Assembly: GCF_014202035.1 (NCBI RefSeq)
Contig: NZ_JACHFR010000004.1
Coordinates: 151,740-215,739 of the forward strand
Length of the DNA stretch: 64,000 bases
Reading direction: 5' to 3'
Source of the DNA: Treponema rectale
GTDB lineage: Bacteria > Spirochaetota > Spirochaetia > Treponematales > Treponemataceae
A program made the position numbers and the translations under genes. The notes below the pieces were generated by a model. It ran no database searches. It saw only the letters and a program-made list of their open reading frames with translations, and was not told the DNA's origin. Below, one piece after another: positions 53,847-63,950 of the stretch (positions are counted from its first letter, which is position 1; each line of letters opens with the position of its first letter).

Positions 53847-55085
53847 ATGAAAAGATTTTTTTCCATTATTATGCTTTTATCTGTGTTTAGTTACGTGCAG
53901 CTCTTTGCACAGAAAACCCCATACTCGTCGGCAGATAAAGAGACTCAAAAAGTGTTAAAAAAAGTAGACAAGTTAATACAAAAAGGGCAGTATCAGACAG
54001 CATTTGGTTCTTTAGGGGCAGATACTAATGAATATATCATCGCAAAAAAGATTGAACTCTGCTCAAAATACTTTGCGCTCAGCATGATGCATACAATGTT
54101 TGGTTTTAAGGATCTTGAAAAAGGAGAAACTCTTTATGATGTTCGTCATGCAGTAAGTACATCAGGTGAGATGACCTTTAATACTGTTATGTATGATCCG
54201 GCAGCTGTTGTTCAGAAGTATATAGAAGCTAATGGAGAAAAACCTATTCTGGATTATGCCCTTGGGCTTTATTATGATGATGTAATTTACCGTTACAGCG
54301 GTAACTGGCTTATGAGTGACGAAGAAATAATGAATAATGCCCTTACTTATCTTCGTAAAGCTTATGATCAGGACTGTTATGACGGTTTTTCCCTCAGCAC
54401 TCTTGCTTTTATTTATTTCAGCATGGATGACATTGAAAATGCAAAACTGGTTTATGATAAAAAAGACCAGGAGGGATATGAGTTTACGGCTGATGATAAT
54501 TATAATTATTCCATAGTATTGTGGAATTCCGGAGAGTTAAAAAAGGCTCTTAAATTTTCAGAAAAGTGTATAAAAGGCTATTCGGACAACCCTGAATATC
54601 AGAGCGATGCTTATATTATTACGGCACGAATTGCCCTTGCAGTTCCTGATTATAAAAAAGCTGAATCTACTTTAAAAAAGTGTGAATCAAAGTATCCGGA
54701 AGATTACAGAATTCCTCTGTATAGAATTACTCTTTATGGTCTTCAGGGAAATAAACAGAAAACTTTAAATGCTGCAGATACTCTTTTTGCAATTTCACCT
54801 GAGAATCCGGAAGTATCACAGCTGATTATTGAAAATTTTGTAGACGCAGAGGTCTGGACATGGCTTCCTGAATTTTTTGAGTCAAATCTTGTACGCTATG
54901 CAGAAAATCTTTCTGCTAAACAGAATCTTCTTATTCATTATGCTTACATTTTAAAACAGCTGGGTGATTATGACCGTGCAGTTCAGGCTGTGGCGCAGGC
55001 AAAAGAAGAACTTGTAAAAGATGATTCCCTTTCTCCTGAGATAGAAAACTTTCTTAACAGGATACTTGAAACTAATCAGCAGTAA
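53847..55085 (+). CDS. Exported TPR-repeat protein
   Basis: A 412-residue protein with a signal peptide (FFSIIMLLSVFSYVQLFAQ, residues 4-22) and no lipobox Cys. From about residue 145 it shows helical tandem repeats of tetratricopeptide type (ALTYLRKAYDQDCYDGFSL, AYIITARIALAVPDYKKAE, AYILKQLGDYDRAVQAVAQA). Such periplasmic TPR proteins act as scaffolds for outer membrane or peptidoglycan assembly; the partner is unknown. Ribosome site GTGAGG. The SIMPL gene follows 44 bases on and may be co-transcribed. Confidence 0.82.
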   Translation: MKRFFSIIMLLSVFSYVQLFAQKTPYSSADKETQKVLKKVDKLIQKGQYQTAFGSLGADTNEYIIAKKIELCSKYFALSMMHTMFGFKDLEKGETLYDVRHAVSTSGEMTFNTVMYDPAAVVQKYIEANGEKPILDYALGLYYDDVIYRYSGNWLMSDEEIMNNALTYLRKAYDQDCYDGFSLSTLAFIYFSMDDIENAKLVYDKKDQEGYEFTADDNYNYSIVLWNSGELKKALKFSEKCIKGYSDNPEYQSDAYIITARIALAVPDYKKAESTLKKCESKYPEDYRIPLYRITLYGLQGNKQKTLNAADTLFAISPENPEVSQLIIENFVDAEVWTWLPEFFESNLVRYAENLSAKQNLLIHYAYILKQLGDYDRAVQAVAQAKEELVKDDSLSPEIENFLNRILETNQQ

Positions 55086-55129
55086 TAATGTTTGACTGGT
55101 AGAAACTAATGCTTCTTAATTAGGAGAAA

Positions 55130-55843
55130 ATGATGAAAAAGAACCTTATTTTAAAGACAGCAGTCATGATGTTTGCTTCTGCTGCACTGTTTGTATCCTG
55201 CTCAAAAAAAGAACTTCGTACGATTAATGTAAGCGGAGAAGGCACGGTAAGTTTTGTTCCTGACATTGTTAAAATCAGTATTAATGTAAAGAACGTTGAG
55301 CCGCGCCTTGCTGATTCCCTTGCAAAGACAAATGCTACTGTAAAGCAGCTGATTGATATCTGTAAAAAGTATTCGGTAGACGACAAGGATATTAAAACCG
55401 GTCTTGTACAGACTAACAAGGAATATCACTGGCAGTATAATCCAGAAAAAAGAGTGTTTGACGGATATTCTTCAACTCAGAATACGTCAATTACATTCAG
55501 GCATATTGATGAATTTGAACAGTTTTCCGAAGAAATCCTTGCTCTGGACGTTACTTCCCTTACAGACCTGACTTTTGATCATTCTGAACGCAGTAAATAT
55601 GAAGCAGAAGCAAATCTTCTTGCCCTGGATAATGCAAAAGAATCTGCAGAAAAACTTTCCGGCCGCATTAACGAAAAGCTCGGTAAGGTATTAAAAATTA
55701 CAGATGCAGCTTATTCAGATGCCGAAGGTGAAGCAGCAGTCAGTGCAAATTATTATTCAAAGAGTCTTAGTTCCGGAATTACAGCATCTCCAGGCATTCT
55801 TACCGTAAAAAAATGTATTAATGTAAAATACGAGATAGACTGA
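55130..55843 (+). CDS. SIMPL-domain (DUF541) lipoprotein
   Basis: A 237-residue lipoprotein: signal with lipobox FVSC near residue 20-23, then a SIMPL domain (INVSGEGTVSFVPDIVKISI at the start, then KQLIDICKKYSVDDKDIKT, the central SSTQNTSITFRHIDEFEQF, and a C-terminal ALDNAKESAEKLSGRINEKL). SIMPL/YggE/OMP28-type proteins are periplasmic or surface proteins linked to oxidative stress or outer membrane function. ATG at 55130 or 55133; AGGAG allows both. It is followed by a hairpin terminator. Confidence 0.85.
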   Translation: MMKKNLILKTAVMMFASAALFVSCSKKELRTINVSGEGTVSFVPDIVKISINVKNVEPRLADSLAKTNATVKQLIDICKKYSVDDKDIKTGLVQTNKEYHWQYNPEKRVFDGYSSTQNTSITFRHIDEFEQFSEEILALDVTSLTDLTFDHSERSKYEAEANLLALDNAKESAEKLSGRINEKLGKVLKITDAAYSDAEGEAAVSANYYSKSLSSGITASPGILTVKKCINVKYEID

Positions 55844-55858
55844 ACGTAATTTGTTTCA

Positions 55859-55919
55859 ATATCCTGAATTTTCCACCGGCAATAAATGGCAGCAGGACGG
55901 AGATTCAGGATATTTTTTT
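55859..55919 (+). terminator. Terminator or attenuator between the SIMPL and HD genes
   Basis: ATATCCTGAAT (55859-55869) is perfectly inverted as ATTCAGGATAT (55903-55913), followed by a T-run. The 33-base loop is larger than usual. It ends 17 bases before the HD-gene ATG, so it could end the SIMPL transcript or attenuate the next gene. Confidence 0.7.
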
Positions 55920-55936
55920 AAACAGGACTTAAGAAC

Positions 55937-56539
55937 ATGAATAATCGACTGAAAAAACAGCTTGAATTTGCCCTTGAAATAGATAAAGAGAAGAATATAT
56001 TCCGTCAGACACATCTTTCCGGTCATGGACGCAACGAAAATGATGCAGAGCATGCCTGGCATATGGCTATAATGGCATATATTTTAAAGGAACACTCCAA
56101 TCAGGAAATAGACATAGCAAAAGTTATGATTATGTGTCTGATACACGATATTGTAGAAATTGACGCCGGTGATACTTATGCTTATGACGAAGAGGGCAAA
56201 AAGACCCAGAAGGAACGGGAAGAAAAGGCAAAAGAGCGGATTTTTTCTCTGCTTCCAGATGATCAGAAGAAAGAGCTGGCTGCTGTTTTTGAAGAATTTG
56301 AGGAAGCTCAGACTCCTGAGGCAAAGTTTGTCAGGGCAATGGATAATCTTCAGCCTCTTATGCTTAATAATAGCAATAACGGAGATGACTGGAGGGCCCA
56401 TAATGTTACTGCGGAACAGGTTTACGGCAGACAGAGCAAGACCAGGGCAGGTTCAGAAACTCTTTTTGAAATAACAGACACAATAATTAAAGAAAACATA
56501 AAAAAAGGCAATATAAAACCGCTTTCTGAGAATAACTGA
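55937..56539 (+). CDS. HD-domain hydrolase (YfbR/HDDC2-like 5'-nucleotidase)
   Basis: A 200-residue cytoplasmic metal-dependent phosphohydrolase. Metal ligands visible: His in AEHAWHMAIMAYIL (residues 38-50), the HD pair in MCLIHDIVEIDAGD near residue 67-80, and a later Asp in RAMDNLQPLML near residue 135. This order is typical of the HDDC2/YfbR group, which dephosphorylates deoxynucleoside monophosphates. The ATG at 55937 has AGGAC upstream, which is weak. The terminator-like hairpin in front may limit read-through. Confidence 0.88.
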   Translation: MNNRLKKQLEFALEIDKEKNIFRQTHLSGHGRNENDAEHAWHMAIMAYILKEHSNQEIDIAKVMIMCLIHDIVEIDAGDTYAYDEEGKKTQKEREEKAKERIFSLLPDDQKKELAAVFEEFEEAQTPEAKFVRAMDNLQPLMLNNSNNGDDWRAHNVTAEQVYGRQSKTRAGSETLFEITDTIIKENIKKGNIKPLSENN

Positions 56540-56854
56540 CTTCGATTAAACCATCATTTAATGAAAATTAAACCTCATTTTTACTGAAGTGTTTACAGTT
56601 TATGTGTACGGGGTGGACATAATTCTTATTATTCATTACAGTATTGCATTGCAATCAACAATAACTTCGCTTAAATATTACAATTTGTTTATAATTTTCT
56701 AAGGTTTTCATAAGTTTTCTAATATTTTCATAAAAATATAAAGAAATAACACTTTTTTCAATAAAATTCTATTGACGGCATATTTTTAATTTTATACAAT
56801 CCTTTCCGCTAATTTTAATAACTTAACCGAATTTTTACATACAAAAACAAAATA
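56540..56854 (+). promoter_or_regulatory. Intergenic region with a promoter for the OmpA gene and a palindrome
   Basis: The AT-rich 315-base gap contains no credible ORF. TTGACG (56772-56777), a 17-base spacer and TACAAT (56795-56800) form a strong sigma-70-like promoter about 50 bases before the OmpA ATG. A 13-bp palindrome ATTGCATTGCAAT (56643-56655) stands further upstream and might be a regulator site. Confidence 0.7.
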
Positions 56855-58360
56855 ATGAGACGATTTTTTTTACTATTAACTATTGCTTTTTTAACAACTG
56901 GGCTTTTTGCAGAGCCTGACAATGGAAAGTTTCTTCCGGAAAGAGAACTTATCCAGCCTAATCATGTATTTGTGGAGGCAGGGGGAGCACTGAACTTTCC
57001 TATGGAATTCTTCAGTCAGGGTACTATACCTATGACCAGCTACGGCGGAAGTTTTTTTGCAGTTGCCGGATATAACTGGCAGGGATGGCTTTTGGGGCTT
57101 GCCTATACTCATGATATGTGGGGTGAAGGTAAGACGGAAAAGGCCCTCATGGAAAATTTTAAGACAAATATAGTCGAATTCCGTATCCGCAAGATAATCT
57201 CAAAAAAGATGGTATCCTGGTTTCCGGGATGGCTGGAACTTATTCCCGGGGCAGGTGCCGGTGTTAATTTTATAACTACGGATTATTATCGCTCGGAGCA
57301 GGCAAAAAAAGATGGAAGAATGACCAGCGTAAAACTTGGACAGCCGGGAGCAAACTGTCTTTTTTATCGTGCTTCCCTGGAAACAGCTGTTTTTTTAGGT
57401 ACAGATATGTTTGTACCGTTTATCGGTATTGATTATAACGCATTTTATGACACAAGTATCGGTGGTGGTTTTGCCGGTTATGCCAGAGTTTATGGAGGAA
57501 TAAGAATGTATCCGCTGGGAGTTGTAAACGACGTGCAGAGAATGATTCAGAATCGTCAGGAACGTAAGCGTCTGGCTTATGAAGAAATGATAGCTTCATG
57601 GCCGGAGCCTTTTGCACTTATTACAGCATCACCAAAAGAAGATTTTACTCCTGATGAAGACGGAATTGCTGATACTGCAACTCTTTCTCTTACAACGGAT
57701 TATCTTGAATATTCTCCAGAAAGCTGGAAGGTAGAAATACTTGATCCCCAGAACAACGAATTTAAAACCTGGACAGGAAAAGGTGAGCTTCCTGAAAATC
57801 TTAGGTGGGATGGTAAATCAGATTCCGGGGAACTTGTATTCTCCCGCAACACATATACGGTGCGTCTGACTGTAATTCCTGATGAAAGAGACAGGGAACG
57901 CACTCAAAAAGAAGTTCTTGTTTCTACAGATATAATTACCACAGGAATTCTTATGGAAGTAATTATTCCTAATAAGAAGTGGAAGATTATTGTAAATACT
58001 ATCTACTTTGATGCAGATAAGGCAACTTTCAATAAGATTTCAGAAGAACAGCGTCAGGAAAATATAGAAACTCTGGACAGTATTGCCCGCCAGATTAAGA
58101 CTCACGGAAATGTAAACGTAACTGTAGAAGGGTATGCAAACAATGTTTCAAATACTGAGCGTGAAAATATAAATGAGCTTATTCCTTTATCAAGACTCAG
58201 GGCTCAGACAATTGTAGGGCTTCTGACAGATCGGGGTCTGGATAAAAACCTCCTTTCATATGAAGGAAAAGGCGGTGCTAACCCGATTGCAAAATGGGAA
58301 GACCGTAAAAACTGGTGGAAAAACCGCCGCGTAGAGTTCATCGTAACAAAACAGGAATAA
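56855..58360 (+). CDS. OmpA-family outer membrane protein with N-terminal barrel
   Basis: A 501-residue exported protein. Signal peptide residues 1-19 (FFLLLTIAFLTTGLFAE). Residues about 25-215 look like an outer membrane beta-barrel (VEAGGALNFPMEFF, GWLLGLAYTHDMW, FVPFIGIDYNAFYD). Residues about 250-360 hold a beta-sandwich of the FlgD/Ig type (ASPKEDFTPDEDGIADTATL). The C-terminal OmpA domain at about 380-500 has ITYFD-like NTIYFDADKA, VEGYANN and NRRVEF, and would bind peptidoglycan. Promoter at 56772. A good candidate for a structural link between outer membrane and cell wall. Confidence 0.88.
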   Translation: MRRFFLLLTIAFLTTGLFAEPDNGKFLPERELIQPNHVFVEAGGALNFPMEFFSQGTIPMTSYGGSFFAVAGYNWQGWLLGLAYTHDMWGEGKTEKALMENFKTNIVEFRIRKIISKKMVSWFPGWLELIPGAGAGVNFITTDYYRSEQAKKDGRMTSVKLGQPGANCLFYRASLETAVFLGTDMFVPFIGIDYNAFYDTSIGGGFAGYARVYGGIRMYPLGVVNDVQRMIQNRQERKRLAYEEMIASWPEPFALITASPKEDFTPDEDGIADTATLSLTTDYLEYSPESWKVEILDPQNNEFKTWTGKGELPENLRWDGKSDSGELVFSRNTYTVRLTVIPDERDRERTQKEVLVSTDIITTGILMEVIIPNKKWKIIVNTIYFDADKATFNKISEEQRQENIETLDSIARQIKTHGNVNVTVEGYANNVSNTERENINELIPLSRLRAQTIVGLLTDRGLDKNLLSYEGKGGANPIAKWEDRKNWWKNRRVEFIVTKQE

Positions 58361-58396
58361 AGCTTTAATAGAGCAGGTAAAAAAGAGGCAGATTTT

Positions 58397-61300
58397 ATGA
58401 AATGTACAGCAAAAATCCTTACTATTATAACGGCATTTGCAGCATTTACTGGATTTTTTTCAGGATGCTCAAGTCTTTTTGAAAATATTTATAATGATGA
58501 CGGTACGGAAAAAACCGGTGATGACAGCTTAAAACCAGTTGCAAGCACAAACCTGGAAATTGACAGCGGTCTTGTTGTAATAAAAAACACAGATACTGCT
58601 CATAATCAGATTACTTACAGTGAAGAGCAGAGCGTGTATTTTGTAGGTGCTGTTCCTGAAGGTTATGAAGACTATGACGTAACCTACGAAAACGGTACAA
58701 ATGTCACTCTTTTAGGTAAAGATGATCCTGTTCAGTTCAGATGTTATACAAATGACATTCATGCGGTGGTAACATGGTCTGCAGTACAGACCTGGAAATA
58801 TGTTCCGGAAACAGAAACCTGTACTTTTGAAGATTCTGACGGTAACGAAATAACCTACAGCGGAATTAAGGGACAGTATCCGCAGAAGCTTGATGAAGAA
58901 ACAGAAGTTAATCTTGTAAAAGTAAAGTCTTCTGATGGAAGCATTGTTCAGGCTGACCTTCCTTACGGTGTAACGGTTGTAACCTGCCGTGTAACAGCTG
59001 ATGATGACAATTATTATTCTGAATATAAAATCGTCCTTACAAAGGAATATGTAATTACTCTTGCAGATTCCAGTGATGAAAGCAATGTTACGGATCACGG
59101 ACTTGTAGTTCTTAAGGCAACAGATCCGTCCCGCAATGCAATCAATTACAGCAGCACCGTTTTCAATTATGAAATCGGAGACTCTACCGGTGCTGATACA
59201 AGTCTTGACCTTACGGGAAGAGATGATCCTGTTGTCTTTAAGTGCTATCTTCTTGACGACAATGCGGAACTTGCATGGAAAGCCGTACAGACTAAAAAAT
59301 ACGTTCCTGTATGGGATGACAATAAAGGCGGAGTTACAGACCAGTACCTGGAAGACCTGGAAACTCCGGTTGAATTCAGCTTTATAAATTGCGATGAAAC
59401 TTACAGCGGAACTTCTCCGTACATGCAGTATATCTCTGAGGAGAATACTTCCCTTAGAACAGACCTTCCTTATGGCGTAACAGAAGTTTATGCAACGGTT
59501 ACCGCATATAATACAGATGAACAGGGTAATCTTTCTGAATTTGTTTCTCAGTATAAAATAACCCTTACAAAACGCTATATCATTACTACAGCATCTTCTT
59601 CTGATACTTCTGCAGGTGACAGCGGGCTTGTAGTAATGGCAAACGGAAAAGACGGAAACCTTATAAATTACAGTTCAACTGTACTTAATTATACCGTTCA
59701 GAATCTTACGGGAGCAAATGATCCTGTAAACATCAGGTTTTATCCTGAGGAACCGGACTATACCGTTACTTCATGGACTGCTGTTCAGACTCAGGAATAT
59801 GTTTCTAAAATAACCGAAGTTGAAAACGGCAGCGTAACTTATACAATTCAGACTGCAGGAGAGTTTAAGGATCTTGAGCAGAATACAGACCTTATAGAAG
59901 CAGGTTCTCTTGAAGTTACAGAAACAGAAGGTTCTTCTTCCGGCTGTACTGTTCTTCTGGGAGACCTTCCATACGGAACTACAGTTGTAACTGTAACTGC
60001 AACTTCTCTTGACGATGAAGATTCTTCAACGACTTATACAGTCACCCTTATGAAGAAGAGGGTTTCTACAAAAATAAACATTATCTCTTCCGGCAGCGAA
60101 AATCTTTCTACAGTTACGGATAACGGACTTGTTGTTCTCAGTGCAGAAGATGATTATTCTCTCAATCACATAAGTTTTGATCCTGATGTAACGGAATATC
60201 CTCTTACGGTAGATGCTTCTGATAATGGAACTGACGGCATGAAATTCCGCTGCTATCTTGCAGATACAGATGCAGACCTTACCTGGACTGTAATTCAGAC
60301 AAAAGAGTTTGAAACCGTAACTTCAGAAACTACAGTAACAGATGACATTACCGGAGAAACCTATACTCAGGAGTATGTTTCCGGACAGTCAGAAACTGAA
60401 TGTGCAAATATAATAGAATATGAATCAACTTCAGACGGAATAAATAACGAAATTGCAGCCATGATTCCTTATGGCGTTACGAAAGTAACTGCAACCATTA
60501 CTTCCGGTGGAGAAGAAACAAGCACTTATTCAATTATACTTACCCGTAATATTTATGATTCATCAAGCTCAGCAGGGGGAAATTATTCACTTCTTGAAAG
60601 CCTTGATGTAACGATTATAAATTCCAGTGATGAGGAAGAAGCAGCAGCTGTTCTTTCTCCGGCATTCAGCCCTGATGTTACAACGTATACACTTACTGTT
60701 GATGAAACTGCAGATAAACTTTCTATTGAAGCTATTGCAGAAGCAATGGGGGCAGAAATATCAGATGCAGCCGTAATTACAAAATATGGTACAGTTCCGG
60801 GTACAGATGGTCTTACTGTAGAACTTGTAGGCGGCAAAACCCGTATTTCCTTTACGGTTACAGATGAAACCGGCATCAGCAGAACTTATTCAATTTATGT
60901 AGAAAAGCCTGAGGATGGAGATACAACACTTTCTTCTATTATATATACACTGGAAGCAGGATTTGCCAACGGTGTAAAGGGCTTTACTTTTGACTCTTCA
61001 TATTCCGGTTCAACTGAATCTGCTGCTGCAAAGTATGCAATGACCCTTAGTGCTGACTCCAGGGTTGATGTTACTGAGCTTGAATTTACTGCAGTTCCGA
61101 CTAACAAACGTACGTCAGCCTGGTATGGCGTTTCTTCTTCCGCAACGGAACTTCCAGAAGAATGGAGCAGTGTATTTACAAAAACAAGCCAGGCTTCTTC
61201 TGCTTTAAGTCAGTCTGTGACTTTAGGGGATGAAAATACAGCAGCAATAACCCGTGTTCTCTGGATTAAAACCGTCAGTGATGAATATTATCACCGTACA

Positions 61301-63862
61301 TCTTCCGGATATGAATCTTCAAAACGGGCAGATACTACTTATCATAAAGTTGAAATAACAAAAGCCGGCGATGCAAATACAAACCTTACGGCTCTTGTAG
61401 TCAGGGCAACATACGAAACTCTCGGTACAAACGGTGAGTATAACGTAAGTAAAATCCTGAATCTTACTTCTACAGCTGATGTTGCATATACTGCTGCTGC
61501 AAAAACAGTAAATGTAACAACCTTTGCAGATAAACTTGAATTCTTCGTGCGTCCTCTTGATAAAGATGCGCCGGTTTATTATACGGCTGTAAATACTGAG
61601 CATAAAAATGATTCAGAAAACACTTCTTTTACAGGTTATGCACCGGAAGCCGTAACTCTTACAGAAGTTGATGGTGAATGTGAATATCTTGCTGACGGAT
61701 CAGACGGATATTATACCTTTACGCTGGGTCAGGTAAGCGGCGGAACAGGCTCTGTTCTTGATCTTCCGAACGGTACTACAACAGTTAAAATCTGCGGAAT
61801 AACATATAAATTTGTTAAGCCGGATCTTTCTACGGTTTCTTACGGGGTAAAATCTTCCGGCAGCGGCGGAGAAGGTGTTTATACTCCATGGACGTACTAT
61901 ATTTATCTTCCAAATACAGTATCTTCCCTTAAGATGAACCTTACGACAAACCAGCAGAACGAAAGCATTGAAGTTGAATCCTGTGTTCAGACTGCTGATG
62001 TAAACGGAACTGCCGTTACGGAAAGTCAGGATGCAGGCTGGACGCTTCATCATTATGATGTTACTGAAGGTGAGAATATCGTTAAGTGGCTCATTAACAT
62101 AGGAAATGCTTCTGAATCAATTGACGGCTATAACTATGTAAACGGCGGAAATACTCTTGCAACTGAATTACCGGTGGGAACAACAACCCTTAAGTTTAAG
62201 GTTTCAAACGGCGGAAGTGCCGGTTCAAGCTATCAGGAATATGTTTATTACATTATACGTGCTTCAGACAGCGAGTCCCGTCTTAATTCCCTGTCCTTTG
62301 CCGGAACTGTACCTTCTGCATTTGCAAGTGACTGGGCTGCAGGCATGACGGGAAGTACGTATTATTATCTTGCTTCAACAAAGGCTTATGCAGTAGATGC
62401 AGGAACCTTAAAAGTTGCAGCACAGGCTGTTTCCAGCGGAGCTTCCGTAAAGATAACAATGCGTCACAGCAATGGTACTGATATTTCTGCAGATGATGAT
62501 TCAATAACAGCCGCTTCATGGACTGACGAAACAACTGTTGCAGACGGAATATATTCCGTTTCTTACAGTCACACAATGAGCGGAGATGATGCAGGAACTC
62601 TTCTGTTTACTGTTTATGTTGAATCAGAAGACGGTTCTTCAAGCCGCAAATACTATATGGTAGTTCACGTAGAAGCTGATAAGACGGCACAGCTTAATTC
62701 CCTCAGAATCATACAGAATGGTTCTGATGAAGATGCAGACAGTGATAACAGAACAATTCTGGGAAGTTCATTTAGTCCTGAAACTTATACATATACTGAT
62801 CTCAGTGCAAGCCTTAACTATATCGGAAGTATTATAATTACTCCTGTTAAGTATTCAAAGGCAACAATAACTGAAACTTCCCTTACAATGAATGGCACGG
62901 ATATTGTTTCTGACGGCAGTGCATCAGTTTCTGACGGAGTTTATACAATTCCGTATGACTTCTACATCAATAATATGGGAACAACAATAACCGTAACTTA
63001 TACCGTTCAGGCACAGGATGTTTCTGTTGAACCGGTTACTTATACAGCAAGTTTTGACATTCCGTCTTATACGGTAATTACAGAAACTTACAAATATACG
63101 ACTACTTCTGAATATTCTTATGAAGTTCCATCGGAATTTGAAAAGGGGCTGGGCTACCGCTTCGGTTCTGTAATTTCAGACAGCAGTTCTCCTTTTGTAG
63201 GAAAATTCGGCGGAATTGATATTGTAGGATCCAGCACCCTTACTTCTTCAGACCCTGTATGGTATGAAAGTAGCTTCGGTGCATCAGGACTTCAGTTTGT
63301 AATTAATATTGACGGTACGAATTATGGTGTACAGCTCAATGAAGAAGGGGTTTCAGAGAAATTCTATAAATTCTCTTCTTCTCTGGTAGACGTAAGTGAA
63401 TGTACCGGTGAAGAAATTCCTGATGTAACGCTTGAAGTTGTACCTTCATTTGTATATGAGGGAGATACCCCGTATCTTCAGCTTACATTGAATCTTACTA
63501 ACAACACTGGAAAAGAAGTTCTTCTTGGTGGTGCAATAGATACTCTTGTAGGAACTCTGGATGAATCAACGGATGCAGACAATGACAGTGTAGAAGTTGT
63601 AGAAACAAACAGCGGCTTTACGATGAACGGTAAGGAATATGCTTTTGCTGTATGTCTTAAAAATGCCTACAACGTAACGGATGCTGATAATATCTGGTAC
63701 GGAACTTATGACGGAGGAAGCTTTATAAACAATATGTTTGATTCTTCCGCAGAGAGTGGTCTTTCTTCCGGAGAGGACAGTGCGGCAACCTTCAGCTGGA
63801 ACCTGGGAAGCGATGTTTCTTATTCAAAGACCATCCGCTTTACGATGGGTGCATCTGAATAA
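58397..63862 (+). CDS. Giant repeat lipoprotein (1821 residues) with four DGLVV/AVQT modules
   Basis: Lipobox FSGC near residue 22-25. Four repeats of about 174 residues begin near residues 56, 234, 408 and 576, each opening with (S/H/N)GLVV and containing W-x-(A/V)-(V/I)-Q-T and DLPYGVTxV. A cadherin-like beta-sandwich (LLESLDVTIINSS, then VTTYTLTVDETADKLSIEA) follows near 731-835, then further beta modules and a C-terminal domain at about 1570-1821 (FEKGLGYRFGSVISDSSSPF). Secreted, surface-attached, probably adhesive or ligand-binding; no enzyme motif. It follows the OmpA gene by 36 bases, so the two may be co-transcribed. Confidence 0.85.
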   Translation: MKCTAKILTIITAFAAFTGFFSGCSSLFENIYNDDGTEKTGDDSLKPVASTNLEIDSGLVVIKNTDTAHNQITYSEEQSVYFVGAVPEGYEDYDVTYENGTNVTLLGKDDPVQFRCYTNDIHAVVTWSAVQTWKYVPETETCTFEDSDGNEITYSGIKGQYPQKLDEETEVNLVKVKSSDGSIVQADLPYGVTVVTCRVTADDDNYYSEYKIVLTKEYVITLADSSDESNVTDHGLVVLKATDPSRNAINYSSTVFNYEIGDSTGADTSLDLTGRDDPVVFKCYLLDDNAELAWKAVQTKKYVPVWDDNKGGVTDQYLEDLETPVEFSFINCDETYSGTSPYMQYISEENTSLRTDLPYGVTEVYATVTAYNTDEQGNLSEFVSQYKITLTKRYIITTASSSDTSAGDSGLVVMANGKDGNLINYSSTVLNYTVQNLTGANDPVNIRFYPEEPDYTVTSWTAVQTQEYVSKITEVENGSVTYTIQTAGEFKDLEQNTDLIEAGSLEVTETEGSSSGCTVLLGDLPYGTTVVTVTATSLDDEDSSTTYTVTLMKKRVSTKINIISSGSENLSTVTDNGLVVLSAEDDYSLNHISFDPDVTEYPLTVDASDNGTDGMKFRCYLADTDADLTWTVIQTKEFETVTSETTVTDDITGETYTQEYVSGQSETECANIIEYESTSDGINNEIAAMIPYGVTKVTATITSGGEETSTYSIILTRNIYDSSSSAGGNYSLLESLDVTIINSSDEEEAAAVLSPAFSPDVTTYTLTVDETADKLSIEAIAEAMGAEISDAAVITKYGTVPGTDGLTVELVGGKTRISFTVTDETGISRTYSIYVEKPEDGDTTLSSIIYTLEAGFANGVKGFTFDSSYSGSTESAAAKYAMTLSADSRVDVTELEFTAVPTNKRTSAWYGVSSSATELPEEWSSVFTKTSQASSALSQSVTLGDENTAAITRVLWIKTVSDEYYHRTSSGYESSKRADTTYHKVEITKAGDANTNLTALVVRATYETLGTNGEYNVSKILNLTSTADVAYTAAAKTVNVTTFADKLEFFVRPLDKDAPVYYTAVNTEHKNDSENTSFTGYAPEAVTLTEVDGECEYLADGSDGYYTFTLGQVSGGTGSVLDLPNGTTTVKICGITYKFVKPDLSTVSYGVKSSGSGGEGVYTPWTYYIYLPNTVSSLKMNLTTNQQNESIEVESCVQTADVNGTAVTESQDAGWTLHHYDVTEGENIVKWLINIGNASESIDGYNYVNGGNTLATELPVGTTTLKFKVSNGGSAGSSYQEYVYYIIRASDSESRLNSLSFAGTVPSAFASDWAAGMTGSTYYYLASTKAYAVDAGTLKVAAQAVSSGASVKITMRHSNGTDISADDDSITAASWTDETTVADGIYSVSYSHTMSGDDAGTLLFTVYVESEDGSSSRKYYMVVHVEADKTAQLNSLRIIQNGSDEDADSDNRTILGSSFSPETYTYTDLSASLNYIGSIIITPVKYSKATITETSLTMNGTDIVSDGSASVSDGVYTIPYDFYINNMGTTITVTYTVQAQDVSVEPVTYTASFDIPSYTVITETYKYTTTSEYSYEVPSEFEKGLGYRFGSVISDSSSPFVGKFGGIDIVGSSTLTSSDPVWYESSFGASGLQFVINIDGTNYGVQLNEEGVSEKFYKFSSSLVDVSECTGEEIPDVTLEVVPSFVYEGDTPYLQLTLNLTNNTGKEVLLGGAIDTLVGTLDESTDADNDSVEVVETNSGFTMNGKEYAFAVCLKNAYNVTDADNIWYGTYDGGSFINNMFDSSAESGLSSGEDSAATFSWNLGSDVSYSKTIRFTMGASE

Positions 63863-63912
63863 TAATATATAACGGACCCCTCCTGCTGAAACGTAAATGA
63901 AAAGCTGATATG

Positions 63913-63945
63913 TACCCCTTTTACTGGACAAAAGTAAAAGGGGTA
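63913..63945 (+). promoter_or_regulatory. Hairpin that covers the transposase ribosome site
   Basis: TACCCCTTTTACT (63913-63925) is perfectly inverted as AGTAAAAGGGGTA (63933-63945), then TTTTT and the ATG at 63951. The GGGG ribosome site lies within the stem. This would block translation of read-through transcripts and could also act as a terminator for the upstream lipoprotein gene (inference). Confidence 0.65.
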
Positions 63946-63950
63946 TTTTT

